Positions 1 to 5,744 of a stretch of DNA of 21,846 bases are shown piece after piece. The position numbers and the translations under genes were made by a program. The notes below the pieces were generated by a model. It saw only the letters and a program-made list of their open reading frames with translations, was not told where the DNA came from and ran no database searches. The stretch is from an uncultured Clostridia bacterium (GTDB taxonomy: Bacteria; Bacillota; Clostridia; Saccharofermentanales; DTU023), in contig CAMYEY010000017.1 of assembly GCA_947254895.1 (NCBI GenBank), forward strand, positions 1 through 21,846, written 5' to 3'. The number at the start of each line of letters is the position of its first letter. The stretch's first letter is position 1.

Positions 1-440
1 CTTCAACTCTTGTTTCGATGTTTGGTTTCCAAGGCAAGGTTGCCCAGTTTTTCTTGAACTTTAGCAACAACCCCCTCTATTATGTGGTATATGCTCTGTT
101 GATCCTTGCTTTCACTTTCTTTTATTCTTCAATTTCATTCAATCCTGATGAGATTGCCAATCGCTGGCAGAAGGATGGTGGATTTATTCCGGGGATTAGG
201 GCAGGCAGGTCAACTGCTAACTATATCAGAACAACCGCTAATCGCTTACTGTGGTTCGAAGCGGCATTCTTAATCTTTATCGTTTTGTTCCCGAGCTTAC
301 TCAGCTTGTTGACCAATTCAATTCAGAATATTTGGATGGGTGGAACGTCGATCTTAATTGTGGTTGGTGTCTCTATGGACCTTATCACACAGCTGGAAAA
401 CCAATTGATGATGCGTCATTATAAGGGTTTCCTGGATTAA
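1..440 (+). CDS. secY: Protein translocase subunit SecY, C-terminal part (5' end outside window)
   Basis: This is the last ~146 residues of SecY, the pore-forming membrane subunit of the SecYEG translocon; the reading frame is open from position 3 to the window edge, so the start lies upstream. The recognisable family landmarks are FNPDEIANRWQKDGG followed by FIPGIRAGRSTANYI, the cytosolic loop that precedes the last two transmembrane helices. Hydrophobic stretches of the last three helices can be seen (around YYVVYALLILAFTFFY, the LLWFEAAFLIFIVLF segment and the final ILIVVGVSMDLITQL). The C-terminus (QLMMRHYKGFLD) matches the short cytosolic tail usual for SecY. Its place directly ahead of adk and map is the classic end of the spc ribosomal operon. 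Identification is secure; the 5' part cannot be judged. Confidence 0.97.
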   Translation, partial: STLVSMFGFQGKVAQFFLNFSNNPLYYVVYALLILAFTFFYSSISFNPDEIANRWQKDGGFIPGIRAGRSTANYIRTTANRLLWFEAAFLIFIVLFPSLLSLLTNSIQNIWMGGTSILIVVGVSMDLITQLENQLMMRHYKGFLD

Positions 441-450
441 TTTATTACTA

Positions 451-480
451 AGGCGGCTGCATCAGCAGCCGCTTCTTTTT
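451..480 (+). terminator. Intrinsic terminator or attenuator between secY and adk
   Basis: A 10-bp stem (451-460 with 465-474, containing one G-U pair) closes an ATCA loop and is followed at once by CTTTTT (475-480). This is a textbook Rho-independent structure, 11 bases after the secY stop. The adk Shine-Dalgarno AAGGAG (482-487) begins two bases after the T-run. It probably lowers readthrough from the ribosomal genes into adk-map; no clear promoter for adk is visible in the short gap, so partial termination is the likeliest role. Confidence 0.8.
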
Positions 481-492
481 CAAGGAGTTGTT

Positions 493-1143
493 ATGCAGTT
501 ATTGATTCTTGGGGTGCCAGGTGCCGGTAAAGGTACTGTGGCAACAATTCTGAAAGAACGAAAACACATGGCACACATCTCGACTGGTGATCTTTTTCGC
601 AAACATATCCAACAAAATACAGATTTAGGCAAGGAAGCACAGAAGTATATTTCTAAGGGAAATCTTGTTCCTGATGAAATTACAAATAGTCTTGTTCGTG
701 CTGAACTGAGTACCGTCAGGACAAATTTCGTGCTTGATGGTTATCCTAGGGATTTAGATCAGGCTCACGAGCTTTTTAAGATTCTAGAGGATTTTTCTAT
801 TCCTTTAGATGCCGCTATTTATTTAGATGTTGCTGAGGAAGTGGTGGTCAAACGTTTGGTAAACCGGAGATCTTGTGCAGATTGTGGTGCCCCCTATAAT
901 CTTTTGACCAAGAAGCCAAAAGAAGAGGGAGTTTGTGATGTTTGTGGCGGTCATTTGATCCAAAGGGCAGATGATAATGCCGAAACGATCAGACAAAGAC
1001 TTAGAACCTATAAGCAAAGAACAGCCCCGCTAATCAACTTTTATAGGGATAAGGGTATCTTATTAGAAATAGATGCAGACAAGGCTACGGATGCGATCTA
1101 TGATGAGATTTGTCGAGAGTTAGAAAATAGGTCAAAAAAATGA
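493..1143 (+). CDS. adk: Adenylate kinase, zinc-LID type
   Basis: Cytosolic enzyme interconverting AMP + ATP and 2 ADP, 216 residues, the normal length of the long-LID form. The P-loop GVPGAGKGT sits at residues 7-15, the AMP-binding segment STGDLFR at 30-36 and DGYPRDLDQ at 82-90 (GYPR where most relatives have GFPR). The LID domain carries four cysteines at 128, 131, 148 and 151 as CADC and CDVC, the structural zinc site typical of Gram-positive adenylate kinases. The ATG at 493 is preceded by AAGGAG with 5 bases spacing. The last four bases overlap the map start (ATGA), implying translational coupling. Position between secY and map is the conserved one. Confidence 0.98.
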   Translation: MQLLILGVPGAGKGTVATILKERKHMAHISTGDLFRKHIQQNTDLGKEAQKYISKGNLVPDEITNSLVRAELSTVRTNFVLDGYPRDLDQAHELFKILEDFSIPLDAAIYLDVAEEVVVKRLVNRRSCADCGAPYNLLTKKPKEEGVCDVCGGHLIQRADDNAETIRQRLRTYKQRTAPLINFYRDKGILLEIDADKATDAIYDEICRELENRSKK

Positions 1144-1952
1144 TTGTTCTGAAGACAGACCAAGAAATAGATGTTATCAGAGAGGCGTGTCGCATAACAG
1201 CCTCTTGCTATGAAGTGGTAGAACAGGCAATAAGGCCAGGTATTAGCACTTATGAGCTTGATCAATTGATCTATAAACATATCAAATCTTGCTCTGCTGA
1301 ACCAGGCTTTTTGAATTATGGTGATCCTCCTTTCCCTGGATCAGCTTGTATTTCGATTAATGAAGAGGTCGTCCATGGAATCCCCAGTAAAAACCGTTTC
1401 CTCCAAGAGGGTGACATTGTTTCGGTCGATTTGGGCGCCCGCTATCAAGGCTACAATGGTGACTCAGCCAGAACATACTTGGTTGGTAATGTAAAAAAAG
1501 AGTGGCGTGACTTAGTTCGAGTGACTGAAGAAGCTTTTTGGGAAGGGATGAAACAAGTAAAGAAAGGCAATAGACTAGGGGATATTAGCCATGCTGTCCA
1601 AGTGCATGCCGAAAAGCATGGCTACGGAGTGATCCGGGAACTAACCGGCCACGGTATAGGAGCAGATTTACATGAAGATCCCAATCTTCTTAATTATGGC
1701 CGATCGGGGCGAGGTTTCCGCCTAGAACAAGGCATGACTCTCTGCCTTGAGCCTATGATAACTGAAGGAAGTTACGAGATCGAATTGATGCCTGATGAGT
1801 GGACGATTGTAACAGCTGACGGGAAGGCTGCAGCTCATTACGAAAATGCTTTTGCTATAACTAGCAAAGGGCTTGAGATCCTTACTTTGACTGAAAAGGA
1901 TCGAGCCAAGCATGCTGATCTACTTGCACAAATTGAACTCCAGGGCTGGTAA
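1140..1952 (+). CDS. map: Methionine aminopeptidase, type I
   Basis: Removes the N-terminal methionine from nascent proteins in the cytosol. All metal ligands of the family can be placed: D97 (SVDLGA), D108 (NGDSA), H171 (TGHGIG), E204 (CLEPM) and E235 (YENAFAIT), with the conserved substrate-side histidines H79 (EVVHG) and H178 (LHEDP). At 270 residues it is slightly longer than the ~250 of common type Ia enzymes; the extra length is at the C-terminus, and there is no N-terminal zinc-finger extension. The start overlaps the adk stop by four bases. No KOW-domain gene follows map, unlike in many Firmicutes; instead a 169-base non-coding gap leads to infA. Confidence 0.97.
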   Translation: MIVLKTDQEIDVIREACRITASCYEVVEQAIRPGISTYELDQLIYKHIKSCSAEPGFLNYGDPPFPGSACISINEEVVHGIPSKNRFLQEGDIVSVDLGARYQGYNGDSARTYLVGNVKKEWRDLVRVTEEAFWEGMKQVKKGNRLGDISHAVQVHAEKHGYGVIRELTGHGIGADLHEDPNLLNYGRSGRGFRLEQGMTLCLEPMITEGSYEIELMPDEWTIVTADGKAAAHYENAFAITSKGLEILTLTEKDRAKHADLLAQIELQGW

Positions 1953-1982
1953 TTTTCAGTTCTATTTTAAGGTGAGATGTTT

Positions 1983-2049
1983 TTGCTAAGCCGAGACTGG
2001 AGAGATAAGAGTTTTACAAGGTAACTTGCCTGCGGGTCTTGGCTTGCAA
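1983..2049 (+). promoter_or_regulatory. Candidate structured element between map and infA
   Basis: The 169-base gap holds an imperfect dyad. A 10-bp stem forms between 1988-1997 (AAGCCGAGAC) and 2036-2045 (GTCTTGGCTT), with one G-U pair, and can be extended outward past a bulged base at 1986 (1983-1985 with 2047-2049). Inside it sits a small hairpin, CAAG (2017-2020) GTAA CTTG (2025-2028), whose GUAA loop is a GNRA tetraloop. The 3' arm overlaps the -35 of the predicted infA promoter, so it could act as RNA (map 3' UTR structure) or as a DNA operator. No known RNA family was recognised. Confidence 0.4.
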
Positions 2050-2072
2050 TGTTTTAGTCAAGCTAATAAGAT
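2044..2072 (+). promoter_or_regulatory. Predicted sigma-A promoter for infA
   Basis: TTGCAA at 2044-2049 and TAAGAT at 2067-2072 are separated by exactly 17 bases, a good vegetative promoter geometry. Transcription would begin near 2079 and give infA a leader of about 43 bases. The ATP synthase operon promoter in this window uses the same TTGCAA -35 hexamer and the same spacing, which strengthens the call. Confidence 0.55.
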
Positions 2073-2121
2073 TAAAAGACTGATGTGCTAGGCATTTATA
2101 AGGATAAAGGAGTTTGTACTG

Positions 2122-2340
2122 ATGGCAAAAGAAGACATGATCGAAACAAAGGGAGAGGTTGTAGAAATCCTACCAAATACATTTTTTCGTGTACGTTTGG
2201 AAAATGGGCATGAAGTTACTGCCCACTTATCCGGTAAGCTGCGCCAACATTATATTAAAATTCTAACTGGAGACCAGGTTACGGTTGAGTTAACTCCCTA
2301 TGACCTGAGCAAGGGCCGGATAACCTGGCGTGGTAAATAA
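2122..2340 (+). CDS. infA: Translation initiation factor IF-1
   Basis: A 72-residue single S1/OB-fold protein that binds the 30S A site during initiation. The sequence MAKEDMIETKGEVVEILPN, the FRVRLENGHEV strand and the HYIKILTGDQVTVELTPYDL segment are diagnostic, and the end RITWRGK resembles the usual RITYRFK. Length is exactly that of the family. ATG at 2122 is preceded by AAGGAG (2107-2112) with 9 bases spacing. It probably has its own promoter as well as readthrough from map, and it precedes rpmJ as in most bacteria. Confidence 0.98.
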   Translation: MAKEDMIETKGEVVEILPNTFFRVRLENGHEVTAHLSGKLRQHYIKILTGDQVTVELTPYDLSKGRITWRGK

Positions 2341-2390
2341 GTCAATATTACCCGCTGGCCAGAAGCATTGACGATATTTAGTTGATTTAC

Positions 2391-2418
2391 TTGCTTTTTT
2401 GCAAGAGTCTGGTAAACT
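2391..2418 (+). promoter_or_regulatory. Weak candidate promoter and hairpin upstream of rpmJ
   Basis: TTGCTT (2391-2396) and TAAACT (2413-2418) lie 16 bases apart; both match the consensus only partly (3/6 and 4/6). The same stretch contains a perfect 5-bp hairpin, CTTGC (2390-2394) with GCAAG (2401-2405) across six T residues. The -35 region is thus inside a palindrome. It could be a weak internal promoter or simply AT-rich spacer. Confidence 0.3.
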
Positions 2419-2427
2419 ATTTTAGCG

Positions 2428-2449
2428 TTGCCTTTAAAGAGGCAATTTT
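2428..2449 (+). promoter_or_regulatory. Hairpin in the rpmJ 5' leader
   Basis: TTGCCT (2428-2433) pairs with AGGCAA (2440-2445) around a six-base loop that can partly pair itself, followed by TTTTA. It lies 30 bases ahead of the rpmJ ATG. The stem is GC-poor and the T-run is short, so it is at most a weak terminator; a 5' UTR hairpin is equally likely. Confidence 0.35.
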
Positions 2450-2475
2450 ATGTTGCTAAAAAGAAAGGGGAATCT

Positions 2476-2589
2476 ATGAAAGTAAAACCGTCGGTTAAAC
2501 CGATTTGTGAGAAATGTAGAGTCATTAAACGCAAGGGCAGAGTCATGGTCATTTGTTCTGACCCTAGACACAAACAAAGACAAGGATAG
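2476..2589 (+). CDS. rpmJ: 50S ribosomal protein L36 (zinc-ribbon form)
   Basis: A 37-residue ORF, exactly the length of bacterial L36, beginning MKVKPSVKPICEKC and ending CSDPRHKQRQG. The four zinc ligands C11, C14, C27 and H32 are all present, so this is the zinc-containing (C+) paralogue. The ATG at 2476 is preceded by GAAAGGGG (2463-2470) with 5 bases spacing. It binds 23S rRNA in the large subunit. The position between infA and rpsM is conserved across bacteria, which with the intact ligand set makes the call secure despite the small size. Confidence 0.97.
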   Translation: MKVKPSVKPICEKCRVIKRKGRVMVICSDPRHKQRQG

Positions 2590-2631
2590 TCAGCTTTAGC
2601 AACTGACTGTTGATGATCACACGACATAAAG

Positions 2632-2729
2632 GATGCGGCTGCATCAATCTTATTAACCGGAGATTGTTGTTTTCCTTCAAGCGTGTTGTTCAAATCAAAT
2701 TGAATAAAAAACACTAAGATTGATGGAGG
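2632..2729 (+). promoter_or_regulatory. Candidate regulatory leader of the rpsM-rpsK-rpsD-rpoA-rplQ unit
   Basis: The 147-base gap before rpsM contains a perfect 11-bp inverted repeat: CATCAATCTTA at 2642-2652 and TAAGATTGATG at 2715-2725. The 3' arm directly abuts the rpsM Shine-Dalgarno GGAGG (2725-2729), sharing its first G. A second hairpin, GATGC (2632-2636) GGCT GCATC (2641-2645), uses the bases 2642-2645 that also begin the long repeat, so the two compete. A small hairpin CAAC/GTTG lies just upstream (2600-2612). This is the shape of a translational control leader. Ribosomal protein autoregulation (S4 or S13) is the natural hypothesis because rpsD lies in this operon, but no protein-binding site can be read directly. 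Confidence 0.5.
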
Positions 2730-2736
2730 TGCATTG

Positions 2737-3084
2737 ATGGCACGTATTGCCGGGGTTGATATACCCAATGAAAAACGTGTAGAAGTAGGATTGACCTATA
2801 TATTTGGTGTTGGACCAACAACATCTAAGGCTGTCTTAAGCAAATGTGAAATTAATCCTGATACACGCGTAAAAGATTTAACAGAAACTGAGATTACAAA
2901 CATTCGTGACGTTTTAGAGAATGATTACAGCATTGAAGGTGACTTGCGCCGTGAAATTGCTATGAATATCAAACGTTTGACCGATATTGGTTGTTATAGG
3001 GGACGTCGTCACCGCGCTGGATTGCCGGTTAGGGGACAAAGAACCAAGACCAATGCCAGAACCCGTAAGGGCAGGAAGCGTTAG
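2737..3084 (+). CDS. rpsM: 30S ribosomal protein S13
   Basis: 115 residues beginning MARIAGVDIPNEKRVEVGL, the near-universal S13 N-terminus, and ending with the basic tail GLPVRGQRTKTNARTRKGRK. It sits in the head of the small subunit and contacts the P-site tRNA and bridges to the 50S. A TTG three bases upstream would add one methionine, but the ATG at 2737 gives the conserved MARIAGVD start and has GGAGG seven bases before it. The gene opens the alpha operon. Its Shine-Dalgarno directly abuts the 3' arm of a long inverted repeat, which may regulate its translation. Confidence 0.98.
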   Translation: MARIAGVDIPNEKRVEVGLTYIFGVGPTTSKAVLSKCEINPDTRVKDLTETEITNIRDVLENDYSIEGDLRREIAMNIKRLTDIGCYRGRRHRAGLPVRGQRTKTNARTRKGRKR

Positions 3085-3101
3085 ACTTAGGAGGTATTTA
3101 A

Positions 3102-3497
3102 ATGGCAAAAGCAAAGAAAAAAACACGGGTAAGACGCCGTCAGAAAAAGAATGTAGCCAAGGGACAAGCCCATATCCATTCTTCTTTTAATAACACAATC
3201 GTAACTATCACAGACTTGCAAGGTAATGCTATTTCCTGGTCCAGTGCTGGTGCTCAAGGGATGAAGGGTTCTCGTAAAGGAACACCTTTTGCAGCACAGC
3301 TGACTGCAGAGACAGCCGCTAAGGCAGCCGTTGATCAAGGAATGCAGAGTGTTGAGGTCTATGTGAAGGGGCCAGGTTCAGGTAGAGAATCAGCCATTCG
3401 TGCGCTAGACACTGCAGGGCTCGAGGTCGTCATGATCAAAGACGTGACCCCGGTACCCCACAATGGTTGCCGGCCGCCTAAGAGAAGAAGAATTTAA
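3102..3497 (+). CDS. rpsK: 30S ribosomal protein S11
   Basis: 131 residues, the normal length. Diagnostic segments are GQAHIHSSFNNTIVTITD, the ISWSSAGAQGMKGSRKGTP motif, VKGPGSGRESAIRAL and the C-terminal PHNGCRPPKRRRI. It forms part of the platform of the 30S subunit near the mRNA exit. The N-terminus is very basic (MAKAKKKTRVRRRQKKN) as in Gram-positive homologues. A strong TTAGGAGG site lies ahead of the ATG at 3102, 17 bases after the rpsM stop; co-transcribed with its neighbours. Confidence 0.98.
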   Translation: MAKAKKKTRVRRRQKKNVAKGQAHIHSSFNNTIVTITDLQGNAISWSSAGAQGMKGSRKGTPFAAQLTAETAAKAAVDQGMQSVEVYVKGPGSGRESAIRALDTAGLEVVMIKDVTPVPHNGCRPPKRRRI

Positions 3498-3508
3498 GGA
3501 GGATTGTT

Positions 3509-4090
3509 ATGGCTAGAGATATGTCACCTATTTTAAAGCGTTGTCGCGCCTTGGGGATTGAACCGCAAGTCATGGGCATTAATAAGAAGTCCAACCGTAA
3601 TCCTCAAAAATCACGCAGAAAAGAAAGCGAATACGGCCGTCAGCTCAAAGAAAAACAAAAAGTTAAGTTTATATATGGCGTTTTAGAGAAACCTTTCCGT
3701 ACCCTTTATGACAGGGCTTCCAGGATGAGTGGTATTACAGGTGAAAACCTGTTAAGACTTCTGGAGATGAGAATGGATAATGTCATTTATAGACTGCGCT
3801 TAGCTGATACTAGAGCACAAGCCAGGCAATATGTATCCCATTCACATTTTTTGGTAAATGGTAAACGGGTCAATGTGCCCTCGGCGGACCTCAGAGTCGG
3901 TGATGTTATCACATTAAAAGAGCGTTCTAAAAAATTAGCCCCCTTTACGGACGTTGAAGAGGCTGCAGTTCCCGAATGGTTATCGATGAATTGGGAAACG
4001 CTGGAAGCCAAGGTAGTAGGATTACCACAACGTTCAGACATCGATTTCGAAGTCGAAGAAACCTTGATCGTCGAGCTGTACTCCAGGTAA
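3509..4090 (+). CDS. rpsD: 30S ribosomal protein S4, Cys-free clostridial form
   Basis: 193 residues, slightly shorter than the usual 200-208. S4 is a primary 16S rRNA-binding assembly protein. The S4 RNA-binding domain is clear in MRMDNVIYRLRLADTRAQARQ and SHFLVNGKRVNVPS. The N-terminal zinc-binding cysteine cluster of C+ S4 proteins is absent: the region reads MARDMSPILKRCRALGIEP and then a lysine/arginine-rich stretch, the pattern of Clostridia. In many Bacilli rpsD is a separate autoregulated gene; here it is inside the alpha operon, so S4 could act on the leader before rpsM as in enteric bacteria (inference). Confidence 0.97.
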   Translation: MARDMSPILKRCRALGIEPQVMGINKKSNRNPQKSRRKESEYGRQLKEKQKVKFIYGVLEKPFRTLYDRASRMSGITGENLLRLLEMRMDNVIYRLRLADTRAQARQYVSHSHFLVNGKRVNVPSADLRVGDVITLKERSKKLAPFTDVEEAAVPEWLSMNWETLEAKVVGLPQRSDIDFEVEETLIVELYSR

Positions 4091-4123
4091 TGGTTGAGCT
4101 GCTCAAATCAAGTGTAAACTTAA

Positions 4124-4140
4124 ATTAAGGAGGCCTTAAT
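4124..4140 (+). promoter_or_regulatory. Hairpin enclosing the rpoA ribosome binding site
   Basis: A perfect 7-bp stem, ATTAAGG (4124-4130) with CCTTAAT (4134-4140), encloses only AGG. The Shine-Dalgarno AAGGAGG (4127-4133) is therefore half in the stem and half in the loop, and the last two paired bases are the first two of the rpoA ATG. A second small hairpin TTGAG/CTCAA lies at 4093-4105, just after the rpsD stop. This could throttle rpoA initiation relative to the ribosomal genes. Confidence 0.5.
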
Positions 4141-5095
4141 GTTAGAAGAAAAACAAGCTGTTATAGAATGTGTAGAAAAAAATGATAATAATTCCTATGG
4201 CAAGTACACAGTTGAGCCTCTAGAACGCGGTTACGGTACCACCATCGGCAATGCAATGAGGAGGGTGCTCCTGTCATCGTTGCCCGGTTATGCAGTCACT
4301 GCCATCCGGGTTGAAAATGTATATCACGAATTTTCGACTATCCCCGGTGTTATTGAAGATATGACAGAGATTATTTTGAATGTCAAAGAAATCCGGGCAA
4401 AATTGCATACCGAAGGTCCTAAGACAGTTTTTATCAGCACGGAAGACGGCTTTGTTGGAGAGATTACGGCCAATGATATCGTGCGTGATGATGATGTGGA
4501 AATTTTGAATCCTGACCTTGTTATAGCAACTTTGAATGGTGAAGGTCGGCTTCTTATGGAACTGACTATTGATCAAGGAGTTGGCTATCGGTCAGCTGAG
4601 TTTAATAAATTACCCAATCAAACAATTGGTGTAATTCCAGTCGATTCTATTTTCAACCCAGTACGTAAAGTAAATTACCGGGTTGAAGATACCCGTGTTG
4701 GCCAGGTTACCGACTACGATAAGCTGACCCTAGAAGTTTGGACAGATGGTACAGTTGATACTGAAGATGCTTTGGGTTATGCTGCTCAGCACCTTATCCA
4801 GCATTTTACCCTCTTTACAAACTTGGAGTCCGGTTTTGAAAGTGTAGAGGAAGAAAGCACGGAAGTCGTTGAGGAGGAAAATCAGGTCTATGACTTGATG
4901 ATTGAGGACTTAGACTTTTCGGTAAGAACCTACAACTGCCTTAAGCGGGCCAATGTCAACACAGTGGGAGACCTAGTTTCCATGTCGGAGCCGGATATGA
5001 TGAAAATTCGTAACTTAGGTAAAAAATCCCTGGAAGAGATTATACTCAAATTGGAAGAGATGAATCTTTCCTTGGCAGAAGCTGAAGAAGCTTAG
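4139..5095 (+). CDS. rpoA: DNA-directed RNA polymerase subunit alpha
   Basis: 318 residues, normal length. The N-terminal assembly domain shows FTVEPLERGYGTTIGNAMRR-type sequence (here YTVEPLERGYGTTIGNAMRR), LPGYAVTAIRVENVYHEFS and the VGVIPVDSIFNPVRKVNYRVE region. A flexible acidic linker (ESGFESVEEESTEVVEEEN) leads to the C-terminal domain with LDFSVRTYNCLKRANVNTV and IRNLGKKSLEEIILKL, which contacts UP elements and activators. Gene order rpsD-rpoA-rplQ is canonical. The start ATG lies 49 bases after the rpsD stop, too far for simple coupling, and its ribosome binding site is in a tight hairpin. Confidence 0.98.
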   Translation: MLEEKQAVIECVEKNDNNSYGKYTVEPLERGYGTTIGNAMRRVLLSSLPGYAVTAIRVENVYHEFSTIPGVIEDMTEIILNVKEIRAKLHTEGPKTVFISTEDGFVGEITANDIVRDDDVEILNPDLVIATLNGEGRLLMELTIDQGVGYRSAEFNKLPNQTIGVIPVDSIFNPVRKVNYRVEDTRVGQVTDYDKLTLEVWTDGTVDTEDALGYAAQHLIQHFTLFTNLESGFESVEEESTEVVEEENQVYDLMIEDLDFSVRTYNCLKRANVNTVGDLVSMSEPDMMKIRNLGKKSLEEIILKLEEMNLSLAEAEEA

Positions 5096-5120
5096 ATAAG
5101 TAAATTAGGAGGAAGTCTAG

Positions 5121-5645
5121 ATGGCTATCAATAGAAAACTAGGCCGGGCATCGGATGTTCGCCGTTCAATGCTTAAGGGCTTGACCACAACCTTATTGGT
5201 CAATGGTAAATTAAGAACTAGCCTGGCTAGGGCTGAAGAAGTTCAGCGTAAGGCAGAGAAGTGCATCAGCTTGGCTGTTAAAGAACATAAAAATTTTGAC
5301 ACTGCAGAAAAAGAGGTGTCCAAGGCTAAATTGGATGCTAAGGGCAAAAAGATGCTCAAGACTGCTACTTCAAAAAATGATAAGAAATACGATACAGTTG
5401 AACGTGAGACCAAATTAGAAATGGTCCAGGTTGACCACCCGTCGAGGCTGGCAGCTAGGCGTAAGCTGATTTCTGAACTCAATGAATTCCACAGAGAGGA
5501 TGGTAGCCGGGTTAATACAGTAAACTATCTGTTTAACGAGGTTGCACCCAAGTACATTGACCGTAATGGCGGCTATACCAGGATTGTTAAACTTGGACCT
5601 CGTAGAGGTGATGCTGCTGAAATGGTTCTCATCGAATTAGTTTAG
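5121..5645 (+). CDS. rplQ: 50S ribosomal protein L17 with an internal lysine-rich insertion
   Basis: 174 residues, where typical bacterial L17 has about 110-130. The N-terminal part (RKLGRASDVRRSMLKGLTT, then ARAEEVQRKAEK) and the C-terminal part (LFNEVAPKYIDRNGGYTRI, VKLGPRRGDAAEMVLIELV) are standard. Between them, roughly residues 55-106, lies an extra charged, lysine-rich segment (KNFDTAEKEVSKAKLDAKG onward) before the family sequence resumes at HPSRLAARRKLISEL. The insertion keeps the frame and codon use of the gene, so it is not an artefact; related long L17 proteins exist in some Clostridia. The protein lies near the exit tunnel. Last gene of the alpha operon, followed by a terminator. 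Confidence 0.96.
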   Translation: MAINRKLGRASDVRRSMLKGLTTTLLVNGKLRTSLARAEEVQRKAEKCISLAVKEHKNFDTAEKEVSKAKLDAKGKKMLKTATSKNDKKYDTVERETKLEMVQVDHPSRLAARRKLISELNEFHREDGSRVNTVNYLFNEVAPKYIDRNGGYTRIVKLGPRRGDAAEMVLIELV

Positions 5646-5702
5646 AAGTGCTTAATTTTAGTTCAGGCTTTTAGCTTGACTATCAAAACTAAGTTATTGA
5701 TC

Positions 5703-5729
5703 AAAGGCATCCTTCGGGATGCCTTTCTT
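5703..5729 (+). terminator. Rho-independent terminator after rplQ
   Basis: A perfect 10-bp stem (5703-5712 AAAGGCATCC with 5717-5726 GGATGCCTTT) closes a TTCG tetraloop, followed by TTTCTT. UUCG loops closed by C-G are unusually stable. It ends the alpha operon and lies directly before the ribosome binding site of the ECF ATPase gene, so expression of that gene needs readthrough or an unseen promoter. Confidence 0.85.
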
Positions 5730-5744
5730 GAAGGATTCAATGAA

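Noticed and set aside
2603..2630. CTGACT-N16-CATAAA as a promoter for rpsM.
   Set aside because: Both hexamers are weak and the predicted start would fall inside the 2632-2645 hairpin; readthrough from infA-rpmJ is sufficient.
2448..2768. Reverse-strand ORF of 106 codons opposite rpmJ and the rpsM leader.
   Set aside because: It overlaps the conserved rpmJ gene, has no recognisable domain and no ribosome binding site.
5676..5700. TTGACT at 5676-5681 as a -35 of a promoter for the ECF operon.
   Set aside because: No acceptable -10 hexamer occurs 16-18 bases downstream, and a transcript from here would run into the terminator.
5676..5744. TTG at 5676 as start of the ECF ATPase, adding 23 residues.
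   Set aside because: The added stretch is the rplQ terminator (perfect stem with TTCG loop) and has no ribosome binding site; GTG at 5745 has GAAGGA at proper spacing.
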